From Prorocentrum cordatum (taxonomy: Eukaryota; Sar; Dinophyceae; Prorocentrales; Prorocentraceae), in NCBI GenBank assembly GCA_963575745.1, contig CAUYUJ010015760.1:396147-460146 (forward strand): a DNA stretch of 64,000 nt, written 5' to 3'. Below the pieces are notes generated by a model, which saw only the letters and a list, made by a program, of their open reading frames with translations, did no database searches and was not told where the DNA came from. Of this stretch, positions 34,481 to 45,610 are shown one piece after another. A program made the position numbers and the translations under genes. Within the stretch, counting starts at the first letter, position 1; every line of letters starts with the position of its first letter.

Positions 34481-36165
34481 ATGCCACCTGGATCGTCTCC
34501 TGCCCCCCAGGGCCACGCGATGATAAAGAGGGTCGGAGCCAAAGCCTGGGCGTTTCAGAGGTCGATGGGGTCTACGACGACGAACGGACTCAAGACGGGC
34601 ATCAAGACGACGAGTCAGACGATCAAGAGCATGAGCGAGACGGGCGAGAGAGCGAAGCAGAACTTAGAGGAGACAGAGAGCTACCATCAGAAGTACACGA
34701 GCAGGAGCAAGGAGAGCGAGCAGATGATGACCAGCGAGAGCGAGGAGGAGAAGAGGATCGAGAGCAGCGAGCAGAGAGGAGGTGCGAGGAGGAGCAGGAG
34801 ACAGGGGCTAGGAGCAGCGAGCCGAATCCTACAGCGAGACAGCCTAGACGACCTTCCGTCGGCCGCGTGGCTCGAAGACCTGGGTCGCGTCGTCCAGGCG
34901 AGGCGGGAGAGGGTACTGGCGGTGCCCGCGCCAGGTGTGCAGCGGGGCGCGGTCGGGCGATCGCGGACGCTGGCGGCAGCTGGAGAGAGGCAGGCCCGCG
35001 CGCGGAGCCGAAGCTCGAGGCGCGCCCGGACGCTGACAGCGGCGAGGGCGACGAGCCTGCAGTCGCGGCTGGAGGCGCCGACGCTGGAGCCGAGTGGCTC
35101 GCTGGAGGCGGAGGCAAGGCTGCCAGCGCGGGCCGCAGACGCCGGCTCGACCGTCGGGGGCGACGAGAGCGACTCCGCGTCCGAGGAGGCGGTGACTGAG
35201 GCGGACCGCAACGAGGAGCGGCTGGCGCGGCAGCGGGCGCGGCGGCGGGTGGCGCGAATGGCCGAGGGCAAGACGACGATGCTTCCTGGTCAGAGCTACC
35301 TGGAGGCCGCGAGCGTGTCGGAGGCCAGCCGAGTCCGGTATCGGTCATGCGTGCAAGAGCTCCTGGACTTCGCCGACCGGGAGAGCATGGCGCTGTGCGA
35401 GGACGGCGAGGTGGACGAGTGTCTCGTGGCGTGGATGAACTCGAGTTATCGACTCGGGGATCGCGTGTGGCGAGGCGAGTACATGGCGGCCGCCCTGATG
35501 CTCGCCTTCCCGAATTTCGGACGAGGTGGCAGCTGGCACGTGCCACGGGCTCTTCAGTGCCTCAGAGGGTGGAGGAAGCTCTGCCCGAAGTTCAGTCGGC
35601 GGCCGCTGCCTTGGGCCGCGTGGGCCGCGCTGGCGCTTGAGCTGCTGCGAAGCGGGCGCGGGCGCGCGGGGCTTTGGAGTGCTGCTGATGGTGGGCGCCT
35701 ACCCGAGGCCGTCAGAGCTGCTCAGCCTCCGGCGGGGCTCCTTGGCCCCCCCGGCGCGGGGCGGCCCTGCAGACTGGAGCCTGCACCTCTTCCCCCGGGA
35801 GGAGATCAAACGGAGCAAGGTTGGGAGCGCGGACGACACCGTGGTGATGAACTCCGAGAGAATGCGCTGGGCGGACCCAGTGTTTGCGCACATGGCCAAA
35901 GGCTCGTCTGCGGAGAAGCCGTTCCCGTGGGACTACCAGCAGTTCGGTCGACTGGTGCGTGGAGCAGGAGATCGGCTGTGGATCCCCGTGGTGCCCTATC
36001 AGGCGCGGCAAAGCGGGATCAGCCTCGACCGTGCCTCCCGTCTTCGGTCCCAGTAAGAGGCAATGAAGAGAGGGAGGTGGTCATCATTTCGCTCGATCGT
36101 GCGCTACGAGAAGACAGGACACCTGAACGAGGCGTGGAGGAGGCTGGACCCCGACGCGCAGGCGT
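34454..36165 (+). pseudogene. YR1 tyrosine recombinase (integrase)
   Basis: A charged Ser/Arg-rich lead (34454-35250) precedes the recombinase. From the ATG at 35258 a core-binding domain is seen (ASVSEASRVRYRSCVQELLD, ALMLAFPNFGRGGSWHVPRA). A frame change near 35640 leads to the catalytic part. It has LMVGAYPRPSELLSLRRGSL with the first catalytic Arg, and PYQARQSGISLDRA in the HxxR box, with Gln in place of His. After a TAA at 36054-36056 in the same frame comes KRGRWSSFRSIVRYEK, with the Tyr nucleophile at 36105-36107. It would integrate a circular DNA copy without target-site duplication. Confidence 0.8.
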
Positions 36166-36229
36166 TCGCCCTCGTCTGCGAGGAGCGCCTGGAGGACGTG
36201 TTCCTACGCGTGGCGCCGGTGCCAGCGCG

Positions 36230-37009
36230 CCCGCACCCGCAGGCTCCAGAGGGCACTTTTTGGACTTATTCTCGGGCGTCGGCGGCGCGGCGCGCGCGGC
36301 TCGACAGTGGCGTTTCCAAACGCGGAGTATGACCTCCGCGGTGGTCCGGCAGGTGACATCTTGAGAAGTTGCGTCCAAGCCAGAGTGCTGCGAAGTTTGC
36401 GGCAACAGGAGGTGCTGGCCGTGATGATGGCGCCGCCGTGCGCATCTTTGTTCAATCGCTCAGAATTCCCCCTGTCCGATCCGCAGCCAGCAGTGCCCCA
36501 GAGGTCTCCCCAGGCTTCCGAGTGATCGAAGGGCAAAGGTGAGACCAGGGAATATTTTCCTTGATTTCATGATCAGGGTAGTGCAAGCTCGCGTGCGTGC
36601 GCGCGTTCCCTTCTGCACCGAGCATCCGCAGTCCAGTTGCATGTGGCACGATCCGCGTCTGTGCGAAGTTCATAAGTCTGCGCGTGTGAGAATCTGCGAC
36701 GTTCACCAGTGCCAGTTCGGGTCACAACACCGCAAAGCTACGCGACTGGCGTTCGGTTGTGGTGACGAGCTGGATTTAGGTCCTCTAGGCTGCCCGTTGG
36801 AGATTCGATGCACGGGAAAGCACGGTTTTTGTTCCGCGACAGGCCGCAAGCATGTTGTTGTCGAGGGTGCTCGAGCTACTGCCGCTTCGGCCGCGTATCC
36901 TCGGGCTCTCGCCTCCGCGCTTGCCCGTGCCCTGCTATCCGCGTCCGCCCTTCGGAGAGAGACGATGAGGTTGACTCCGCTGCGCTGTGAACTACCGATT
37001 CGGGCCTAG
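36230..37009 (+). pseudogene. YR1 methyltransferase-like domain downstream of the recombinase
   Basis: Three frames together give a methyltransferase-like signature. FLDLFSGVGGAARAA (36257-36301) fits the SAM-binding motif I of cytosine-C5 enzymes. VLAVMMAPPCASLF (APPC at 36430-36441) fits the PC motif IV. CTEHPQSSCMWHDPRL (from 36614) sits where motif VI (ENV/ENP) is expected. A Cys-rich tail follows (CDVHQCQFGSQHRKATRLAF, CTGKHGFCSATGRKHV) and ends at a TAG at 37007-37009, 15 bp before repeat B1. Catalytic Cys is present, but two frameshifts break the domain. Its role in the element, if any, is inferred. Confidence 0.65.
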
Positions 37010-37024
37010 ACCCGGCACTCGATT

Positions 37025-37155
37025 CGGGGTGCGTTTTGAATCGATTCTTGGTCGCGACGAGAGTCTCGTGGCTCTAGTCCGTACCGGCTGGTTGTACAGC
37101 AGTGGCGGCAGCCTCGAGCTTGGTGTCGCAACAGAAGTATGTTCTCCGCGAGTTT
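37025..37155 (+). repeat. YR1 split direct repeat B1
   Basis: 131 bp starting CGGGGTGCGTTTTGAATCGA. It aligns gap-free to 37300-37430 with 10 mismatches and begins just after the last gene of the element. Confidence 0.92.
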
Positions 37156-37168
37156 TTAGAACAACCGC

Positions 37169-37270
37169 ATGTTTGTGGGTACCACGATATTGCTGTGACT
37201 TCAGTAACGCATGTCGTGTCTTGCGGGCCTTGCTTGTCTCTTGCCTGCAACCGCTCTTGCTCAAGCTTTC
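37169..37270 (+). repeat. YR1 split direct repeat A2
   Basis: 102 bp, 93 of them identical to A1 at 30087-30188 at a constant offset of 7082 bp. Lies between B1 and B2. Confidence 0.92.
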
Positions 37271-37299
37271 CTCCCAGCCCCCCCCCTTTTTTAACTTCA

Positions 37300-37430
37300 C
37301 GGGGTGCGTTTTGAATCGATTCCTGGTCGCGACGAGAGTCTCGTGGCTCTAGTCCGTGCCAGCTGGTTTTACAGCAGTAGCGGCAACCTCGAGCCTGGTG
37401 TCGCAACAGGAGTAAGTTCCCCGCGAGTTT
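37300..37430 (+). repeat. YR1 split direct repeat B2 (right end of the element)
   Basis: 131 bp, 121 of them identical to B1 at a constant offset of 275 bp. Similarity fades after 37430-37437, which is taken as the right end. Confidence 0.92.
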
Positions 37431-37437
37431 AGGAAAC

Positions 37438-39820
37438 TAAATGTTGTTCACCTTCGCACGTTTTCCAACTTCCAACCTTCGAAGATCGAGGATTTTGATA
37501 GAAAAAAAGGAATTCCCAGATTCCCCCCTTTTTAAAAAAGTGGGACTCCTACTCGGGGGTCCTACACATCCCCTGACATCTGGCCGGTACCGCGCCTCCC
37601 GTCTTCCGAGGGGAAGAGCCCAAGTCGCCGAAGGACAGCCCATGACGACCGCAAGGAGCACCCAGAACGTAGAGAACGGCCCAACACGCTCCCGCGCAGC
37701 CCGCGACACCCTTCCGACGGCTCTCCAGGCCTCCAGGAGGCCTCCAGAACCCCCAGGGGGACAGGAAGATCCCACACCCCTGAGGGGCCCGGCGAACACA
37801 ACCCGCGAGGCACAAACGAAAAACAGCGCCGAACAGCGCCGAGGAACTGGAAAAACATGGAAATCACGCAATTCTTGTTTTTGTTGCAAGTTTGGCCCCC
37901 GGTCTACTTTTGCACAACAGACCACAATCCAGACCCCTTCTCACTTCCCAAAAGGAACCCAGGAAGCTTTTGAGGGCCCCAAATCGTTGAATACCGAAAG
38001 GAAAGTAATGATTTCCGCGTTTCCGCGTTTCGCCTTCTATACGATTCCGATGCTTGCGCAGGGCCTCCAAGGGAGTCCATGGACGCAAGAAGCGACCAAA
38101 ATGAAATGACATGAGTTAGCCGATCAAGCCTGGCTAGAACTTGAACGCGCGCGATGGTTCTATTCCATAGGTTGCGCTAGATACGTGGTGGGCATCCAGG
38201 GAGTGTCCGTTTCCCCGGTGGGTGTGACATAGGTTACGCTGTGTTGCGTCATGGGTTTTTGTCGCCGATTCTTCTTCTGGCGAGCGGCCAGTCTGGCGCC
38301 TGCACAATGGCTTCACAGTGGTCGCCGTCAGAGAAAAAAGCCCCGCTACCCCTCGCAGTCGCAGGCAGGGGCGCATATTGCAGCACGGGGGGGCAAGAAA
38401 TCGAAACCGATGACAAGGACGGGTAACCTTTCCAAGGGTACACGCCGATCGGTGAAAGAACGTCCTTTTTGGATCTCCAGATCCGAATCTACTTCAAGCG
38501 CATTTCTACTTCAATAATCGACATGTGTTTGCTGTATGTTGTTGCTATGTGGGTGGGCCCTAACCTAATCTACTTTAGCCGCCTTCCTACTTTATGCTCG
38601 ATCTACTTCCGACTGGCGGGTACAGTCGAAACCGATAATAAGGATGGGTGATCTTCCCCCGGGTACTTTTGCATCCTTCCTTCGTCGGTCCATCCTTAAC
38701 TCCTTTCGATGGCCAGCCCCGTTCGGAAAGCTTCAACATGGGCGTCCAAGGGGCATGCATCCTTATCGCGCATCCTTGCTATCAGATGTTACTGTACGAC
38801 GGAGAGTAAGAAGGAGGAGGGGGCTGGCGAGGAGAACCTCTCCTCGCCAGCCCCTCTTCCTCCTCTTCTTCTTCTTCTTCTTCTCGATCCCCTGGAGCAG
38901 GAGGAGGAGGAGTATGGGGAGGGTGGATTGCGACACCAGTGTTTTCCTGTCTGGCAGCATCTTCAGGGCCAGTGCCACTGTTTGCGCAGACAGTGTTGAC
39001 AGAGTTCCGCGGAGTGCGCTACCATGCTGCGCGAGGAATGACATGTCGGATGACGTGCTAGAGTAGAGATGATGATGGGGAGGAGGTAGGGTAGGCAGGA
39101 CGAAGATTACGAGGCGGAATGGGGCGTCACATGTTCAACCCCTCTCGCAACACTTTTTTCGTCAGCGGCGAGGCGGCGGACTCCGCTCCAGCGAGAAGCT
39201 AGAAAGGGGCACTAACTTGCGAATTGGCCGGCGGGCAAAGAGGGGGGGGACGGCCGAGAGGAAGAAGGGACGCCCTTCCCGCAGCACACGTGAGCGACGA
39301 GTCACGGTCAGCGTGTGCTGTGAAAGATGTTGTAACTTTTCTGGTTCCGCTTGCAGTCGCACTTGCGCCTTGCTGTCTCCAGTGCGCAGGCGACACATGG
39401 AGCCGCAGCGAATCCGAACATGAAGGTGGCTGATGACACGAAGGGAGTGCAGGATACGCTTCATTCTTGTTGCTGGTGCCCTTTTGGCCCGCGCTACGGT
39501 TTCTAATCTCGCCCATCGAGCGCCGACACACCTCAGGAACGCCAAGAGATATTGGCAGAGGGGGTGGGGGGGTCTTTAGAACCCTATAAACCGAAAGTCC
39601 CTGTACGACGGGCGAATGAATTGCGAGGGAGCTCTGTTGGGGGCCGCCCGGGGAGCTATTTGGCCATTTGCCTCGTCGAAGTATGCGCGGCGAGAGTGTT
39701 GGCCTCGTCAGGTATGCGAGCCTCTAGCCGCGCACGACTCCTGTATGATCAGCTAGCGTCGGCGAGAGCCTCTGACCTCAGGCCTGAATTCTCAGGCGGG
39801 GCCTCTGGCCTGAGGCCTCT
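37438..39820. other. Flanking sequence right of YR1, no confident gene
   Basis: A 222-codon plus frame begins at an ATG at 37441, immediately after the element. It contains GGCCTC-like low-complexity sequence and no domain. Two copies of a short phrase (GAAACCGATGACAAGGACGG near 38402 and a variant near 38629) form a weak direct repeat. 38860-38885 is a CTT tract. Confidence 0.4.
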
Positions 39821-39829
39821 GGAGGAGAA

Positions 39830-40146
39830 GGAGGAGGAGGAGGAGGAGGAGGAGGAGGAGGAGGAGGAATGCACTAGGAGGCCCCAGGAGATACCGCGAG
39901 GCCCAGAAGGCTCCAGAAGGCCCCAAGAGGTCCCAGGAGGCCCCAGGAGGAGGCAGGGGGCCTAAGGAGGAGGCAGGAGGACGAGGAGGAGGAGGAGGAG
40001 GAGGACGAGAAGGCGAATGGAGACGAGCAGGATGAGGCGGAGGCGGGAGAGGAGGAGGAGGAGGAGGAGGAGGAGGAGGAGGAGGAGGAGGAGGAGGAGG
40101 AGGAGGGAGGAGGAGGAGGAGGAGGAGGAGGAGGAGGAGGAGGAGA

Positions 40147-40185
<39 letters not shown>

Positions 40186-40620
40186 TATACATAGAGAGCG
40201 ATGGGGAGGAGAAGGAGGAGGAGGAGGAGGAGGAGGAGGAGGAATCCACTAGGAGGCCCCAGGAGGTACTGCGAGGTCCAGAAGGCTCCAGGAGGCCCCA
40301 AGAGGCCCCAGGAGGCCTCAGGAGGAGGCAGGGGGCCTAAGGAGGAGGCAGGAGGACGAGGAGGAGGAGGAGAAGGAGGAGGAGGAGGAGGAGGCGGAGG
40401 CGGAGGAGGAGGAGGAGGAGGAGGAATAAGAGGAGGAGGAGGAGGAGGAGGAGGAGGAGGAGGAGGAGGAGAGGAGGAGGAGATGAGGAGATGAGGAGAT
40501 GAGGAGATGAGGAGGAGGAGGAGGAGGAGGAGGAGGAGGAGGAGGGAGAGGGAAAAGGAGGAGGAGGAGGAGGCAGGGTTTGAGGCAGGAGGAGGAGCAG
40601 GCAGGAGGAGAAGGAGGAGG
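39830..40620. repeat. GGA tracts with a 375-bp tandem duplication
   Basis: Long GGAGGA tracts enclose two copies of a phrase starting CACTAGGAGGCCCCAGGAG (39872 and 40247, 375 bp apart). A GA run lies at 40152-40180. Charged or Pro/Leu/Ser-rich frames here are artefacts. Confidence 0.9.
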
Positions 40621-40799
40621 AAGGAGTAGGTGGGACAAGGGAGGGGGCAGGAGTCGATCCCCAGGCAAGCTAAATAGATTCGCATGCGGGGTCCTACCGT
40701 CGGAGTAATGTTGAAGAGGCAGCGCCCCGCGTCCCTCCTCCTTCTTTCCTTCTTCCTCGCCCTCCTCCCTCCCTCGTCTCTGCCCTCTGCATGCATCTG

Positions 40800-41640
40800 T
40801 TTCGGCATACCCCTCACGCGCTTCCTGGCCCCATAGGAAGCTCCACCGAAGGCCCCAGTGGCAAAGTTCGCATGGCCGCAGTGCTTCATTTCGGCGCACC
40901 CCTCACACGCTTCGTGGCCCCATACGGAGCTCCACCGAAGACCCCAATGGCGAAGTCCGCATGGCGGCCCCGCCCCATGTTCGTGGCCCCATGGGGAGCT
41001 CCACCGAAGGCTCCAGTGGCAAAGTTCGCATGGCGGCCCCGCTCCATTCTGGCGCACCCGTCACACGCTTCGTGGCCCCATAGGAAGCTCCACCGAAGGC
41101 CCAAGTGGCAAAGTTCACATGGCGGCCCCGCCGCATTTCGGCGCACCCCTCACACGTTCCGCGGCCCCACAGGGAGCTCCACCGAAGGCCCCAGCGGCAG
41201 GGTTCGCATGGCGCCACCTCATGGATGTTGACGCGCTCCATTCCCATGTTTTGTGGCCCCATGGGGAGTTTCACCGAAGGCCCTAGCGGCAGGGTTCGCA
41301 TGGCGCCACCGCGCCCATGTCGGCACGCCCCTCACACGCTTCGTGGCCCCATAGGAAGCTCCACCGAAGACCCCACTGGCAGGGTTCGCACGGCGCCACC
41401 GCACCCATGTCGGCACGCCTCTCACACGATTCGTGGCCCCACAGGGAGCTCCACCGAAGGTCCCAGCGGCAGGGTTTGCATGGCGCCACCGCGCCGATTT
41501 CGACACACCCCTCACACGCTTCGAGACCCCGCAGGGAGTTCCACGTTCCACCGAAGGCCCCAGGCAGGGTTCGCACTGCGCCACCGCACGAATTCCGGCG
41601 CACCCATTACGCGTTTCGTGGCCCCATAGGGGGCTCCACC
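40800..41640 (-). repeat. 89-bp satellite array, minus orientation
   Basis: The phrase GGTTCGCATGGCG/AAGTTCGCATGGC recurs at 40866, 40955, 41024, 41113, 41202, 41294, 41384, 41474 and 41569, giving a period of 89-90 bp with one 69-bp unit. The unit contains GTGGCCCCATAGGAAGCTCC. It is the reverse complement of the array at 43090-44060. Since 89 is not a multiple of three, no continuous protein is implied. Confidence 0.9.
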
Positions 41641-41989
41641 GAAGGCGGGGCTCACAATTGCGTTAATCACAATTGCATTTGGTTGGGTCCTTCGCCAGGA
41701 TAACTTTTTGGGGACGTTGAGGTCCTTTGTGGTGCCTTTGTGGTCCTTTGTGCGGCCTTCCGGGTGGCCGGCGGGACGGGCCGAAGGCCCAGATGCGAGC
41801 TCTTTGGAAAAAAAACCCAAACCAAGAGCGATAGGATTTAGCACGCCGGGCACCCCTGTGGCAAGCCAACGGGGGGCGGCGGATCGAATGGCCTTCGGCC
41901 CATCCCGCCACTGGGTCTGATGCCTCTTGGGTACTTGTTGGAATCTCGTCGAGGCCTCGCGAATGCCTCCAGGAGGCAGTTGTGAGGTC

Positions 41990-42250
41990 TTTGGCGGGCT
42001 GTTTTGAAGCCTCTGAAAGGACCTCTTGGCTGCCTCTTGGGGCCTCTCGGGGGCCTCGTGGGGCGCTCTGGGCGCCTCTTGCGGTGGAAGGCTCGGACTT
42101 TCGGTTTGTGTTCCCCGTCTTGGGCCCCTCTTCGGGCCCTCTTGGGGCCTCTTGGGTGCCTCTTGGGCAGTCTTGGGGTCCTCTTGGGCCGTCTTGGGGG
42201 CCTCTTGGGCTGTCAGGGAGCGGTCTTGGTGGCCTCTTGGGACGTCTCGG
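41990..42250. repeat. GGCCTC-type dispersed repeat (G-rich on +)
   Basis: GGGGCCTCTTGGGTGCCTCT-type units, same family as at 3.3 and 62.4 kb. Lies between the two inverted 89-bp arrays. Confidence 0.75.
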
Positions 42251-42649
42251 ACTGAGCGCGAGTGAGTCTGATTGTGAATGAGTCTGCGTGTGAGCGAGTT
42301 TATGTGCCTGAATGCGAGCATGACTAAGCCTGGTGTAAATGTATATGAAAGTGAACGGTTTGAGTATGTCTGACTCTGAGCATTCTCCCCGAAAACTCCG
42401 ATGGCAGCGTCTGCGCGCCGCGACACCCATGTCGGCACGCCCCTCTCGTGGATCGCCCCCGCTTCCTCCCCTTCCTTTTCTCCCTCTTTGCCCGCGCTTT
42501 CCAATGTCCATGGCTGCGGGCGCGGCGCAAGACCGAGAGCTCCAGTAGCCGTGTGAGTACCGTCTTCGGTGGAGCTCCCTAGGGGGCCTGCTTGCCCCAC
42601 AATCCTCATCATCCCCTTTCGTCATCCTCGTACGTGTGGTCGTCATCAC

Positions 42650-42655
42650 CACCAC

Positions 42656-42725
<70 letters not shown>

Positions 42726-43065
42726 GTCGTCGTCGTCGTCGTCGTCATCATCATCATCGTCATCATCATCATCATCGTCGTCGTCATCATCATCGTCATC
42801 ATCATCATCTTCATCTTCATCTCCATCTCCATCTTGACCCTTAATCAGCATCATCGTCCTCGTCCTAATCCTCACCCACATCATCATCAGCAGCATCATC
42901 ATCATCATCATCACCACCACCATTGGCATCGCTATCGTCACCATCCTCATCCTCATCATCACTATCATCATCACCACCATCCTCGTCATCATCGTCATCC
43001 TCATCATCCTCATCATCATCAGCATCAGCATCAGCATCAGCATCACCATTATCATCCTGACCCCC
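42650..43065. repeat. CAT/CGT trinucleotide microsatellite
   Basis: CATCATCAT with CGT and CAC/CAG interruptions for about 410 bp. Poly-His, Ile, Asp or Met frames are translations of it. A shorter GAT tract lies at 44070-44200. Confidence 0.95.
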
Positions 43066-43089
43066 CTCAATCTGATCCGAACTGCCACG

Positions 43090-44060
43090 ACATCTCCAGT
43101 AGCCGTGTGAGTACCGTCGTCGGTGAAGCTCCGTTTGATGCCACGAGCCGTGTAATGGATGCGCCGAAATGGTGGGGGGTGGAGTTGCATGCGAACCTTG
43201 TCACTGGGGCCTTCGGTGAAACTCCATATGGGGCCACGAACCGTGTGAGGGGCGTGCCATCATGGGGATGGAACCGCGTGCGAACTGTGCCATTGGGGCC
43301 TTCGGTGTATCTCCCTATGGGGCCACGAACAGTGCGAGGGGTGTGCCAACGTGGGGGTGGAACCGCGTGCGAACTGTGCCACTGGGGCCCTCGGTGGAGC
43401 TCCCTATGGGGCCACGGAACGTGTGATGGGTGTGTGCCAAAATGGGGGTGGAACCGCATGCGAACCCTGCCACTGGGGCTCTCGGTAGAGCTTCCTATGG
43501 AGCCACGAAGCGTGTGAGGGGTGTGCCAAAATGGGGGTAGAACCGCATGCGAACTTTGCCACTGGGGCCTTCAGTGGAGCTCCCTATGGGGCCACGAACA
43601 GTGCGAGGGGTGTGCCAAAGTGGGGGTGGAACCGCGTGCGAACTGTGCCACTGGGGCCCTCGGTGTATCTCCCTATGGGGCCACGGATGGTGTGATGGGT
43701 GTGTGCCAAAATGGGGGTGGAACCGCATGCGAACCCTGCCACTGGGGCCTTCGGTGGAGCTCCCTATGGAGCCACGAAGCGTGTGAGGGGTGTGCCAACA
43801 TGAGGATGGAACCGCATGCGAACCCTGCCACTGGGGCCTTCGGTGAAGCTCCCCCTGGGGCCACGAAGCGTGTGAGGGGTGTGCCATCATGGGGATGGAA
43901 CCGCGTGCGAACTGTGCCATTGGGGCCTTCGGTGTATCTCCCTATGGGGCCACGAAGCATGTGAGGGTTGTGCCGAAATGAAAGTGAAACCGCATGCGGA
44001 CTTTGCCACTGGGGCCCTCGGTGGAGCTCCCTATGGGGTCACGAAAAGTGTGTGGGGTGT
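43090..44060 (+). repeat. 89-bp satellite array, plus orientation
   Basis: The phrase CGAAC(T/C)(T/G)TGCCACTGGGGCC recurs at 43193, 43282, 43371, 43462, 43551, 43640, 43731, 43820, 43909 and 43998, i.e. every 89-91 bp. The unit contains GGAGCTCCCTATGGGGCCAC, the reverse complement of the unit at 40.8-41.6 kb. Confidence 0.92.
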
Positions 44061-45150
44061 GCCGAAACTGGTGTCGATGATAGTGATGATGACGGCGAAG
44101 ATGATGACGATGATGGTGATGGTGACAGCGATGATGATATTGCAGATGATGGTGATGGCGATGATGACGATGATGTTGATGATGATGGAGGAGGGGGAGG
44201 AGGGGGAGGAGGAAAGGATGATGGAGAGGAACGCGGGGCGCTGCCTTTTCAAAACGAGGCCCCAACACCACAGAGGATGGTTGGAAAAGCAGAAGCACAT
44301 AAGAAAATCAATGATGTTGGCCTCACGGGGCCCTCTTGGGAAGGTTCTTGTGTTTCTCTTCGGGCGTCTCGGAGCCGCTGGGGCCGTCTTGATCGTGCGG
44401 CGATTCGGGGCCCTCCAAGAACGTCTCGGGGGCTCGTGGGGCCCTCTTAGTCCGTTTTGGGCCCGAACAAGTCACGCGAGAAGATGCCCCAGGCCTCAGT
44501 GGTCACGCGACGCGCCCTGGCCGATTTAGCAATTTTCGGCCCGGGCTATTTTGAAAAATCTTCAGGGTTGAGGACTGAGGCTCAAGGAGATTCATGAAGG
44601 GACCTGAAGACACTCCAACTCGTGCCTCGAGGGTACGGTGGCGTATGTACATTGCATGTCTGTTGCATCGTATTCTGGTGAGACTCGTTCGCCCGCAGAT
44701 ATCGCGCGAAGCGCGCGCGCTCTACACATCAGTTCCTGTTCATGTGCCCACGGTGGCCGCGTCGTGCGTTCATGCGCGCTGGAGCCTGCGGAAGGACGCG
44801 TCGGAGACTCGAGGCTGCGCCCGTTACAACTGCGTGGCAAAATAAGGCAGATGTAGAAATGTGAGGGGGAGGAGCAGCAGGAGGAGAGGGAGAGAGGAGG
44901 GATGAATAAGTAAATGGAGAGGGAGGAAGGAGATAGGGACAGAGGAGGAGACGAGGGAGGGATGAGTTTGGAAGAAGAAGATATAGAGGGAGGATGGAGA
45001 GGGAGGATGGGGATGCCTATCTGTTCAATTGGGCGCCTGACCGCAAGCCGCTGCCTCTTACTGCAGGAGCCCGCAGGCCGCGCGCTCCAGCCGCGCCGCG
45101 GCGCTATGCGCCTGACCGCCACCTCGAGACCGTGCTTCTGCCGCGCCGAG
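44060..45150. other. GAT microsatellite, short GGCCTC-like block and unassigned sequence
   Basis: 44070-44200 is a GATGATG tract. 44320-44460 has GGCCTCTTGGG-like units. 44480-45150 has no gene I can support. Confidence 0.5.
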
Positions 45151-45159
45151 CGGCCTCCC

Positions 45160-45610
45160 CCTCCAAGAGGAGGAGGAGGAGGAGGAGGAGGAGGAGACGG
45201 GGAAGGGATAGAGGGCAGGGAGTCGACTTCACTAATTACGACGTGCCATCTCCTTGTTCCTCAACTTCCTTGGGACTGACGACGTCGACGACGACGACGT
45301 CGACGTCGGCGACGACGGCGACGACGACGACAATGGCGACGACGGCGACGACGACGACGACCACGAGCAGACCCTCCCTCCATGATGAGGAGGAGGAGGA
45401 GGAGGAGGAGGAGGAGGAGGAGGAGGAGGAGGAGGAGAGTCGAGGTTGAGTTCACCGCCCCCTTCACGCCAGCAGGGAAGGGGGTACAGGGAAGGGGATC
45501 GACTCAATTTTGACGTTCCTCCTCCTTGCTCCTCAAGTCCCTTGGGACCGACGACGACGAGTCAGAGGAGGAGGAGGAGGAGGAGGAGGAGGAGGAGGAA
45601 GAGGACCGGC
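45160..45610. repeat. GGA and CGA trinucleotide tracts, partly duplicated
   Basis: GGA tracts at 45165-45195, 45385-45435 and 45567-45600 alternate with GACGACG tracts. The phrase TCCTTG(T/C)TCCTCAA(C/G)T before CCTTGGGAC occurs twice (near 45250 and 45525), which marks a local duplication. Confidence 0.8.

Larger units (their letters stand above)
30087..37430 (+). mobile_element. YR1: tyrosine-recombinase retrotransposon with split direct repeats
   Basis: This is a 7.3 kb element bounded by split direct repeats. A1 is 30087-30188, then genes, then B1 37025-37155, A2 37169-37270 and B2 37300-37430. That order is diagnostic of Ngaro/PAT-type YR retrotransposons. Genes in order are ORF0, gag, RT-RNase H, tyrosine recombinase and a methyltransferase-like domain. 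A1/A2 are 93/102 identical and B1/B2 121/131. Both pairs have diverged about 8-9 percent, and the genes carry frameshifts plus stops at 34153 and 36054. It is a complete but aged copy. Confidence 0.9.

Noticed and set aside
36054-36056. Reassignment of TAA/TAG to Gln, suggested by stops at 4660, 4681, 4723, 34153, 36054 and 54031 within otherwise continuous frames
   Set aside because: The same elements also carry many frameshifts and TGA stops, and dinoflagellate nuclear genes use the standard code, so ordinary decay explains it better.
39792-41057. A 421-codon minus-strand frame of Leu/Pro/Ser runs
   Set aside because: It translates GGA tracts and then the 89-bp satellite, with no protein features.
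43090-44060. A CRISPR-like array from regular spacing
   Set aside because: The whole 89-bp unit is repeated with no variable spacers; it is a satellite.
44070-44200. An Asp-rich acidic domain
   Set aside because: It is the translation of a GAT microsatellite.
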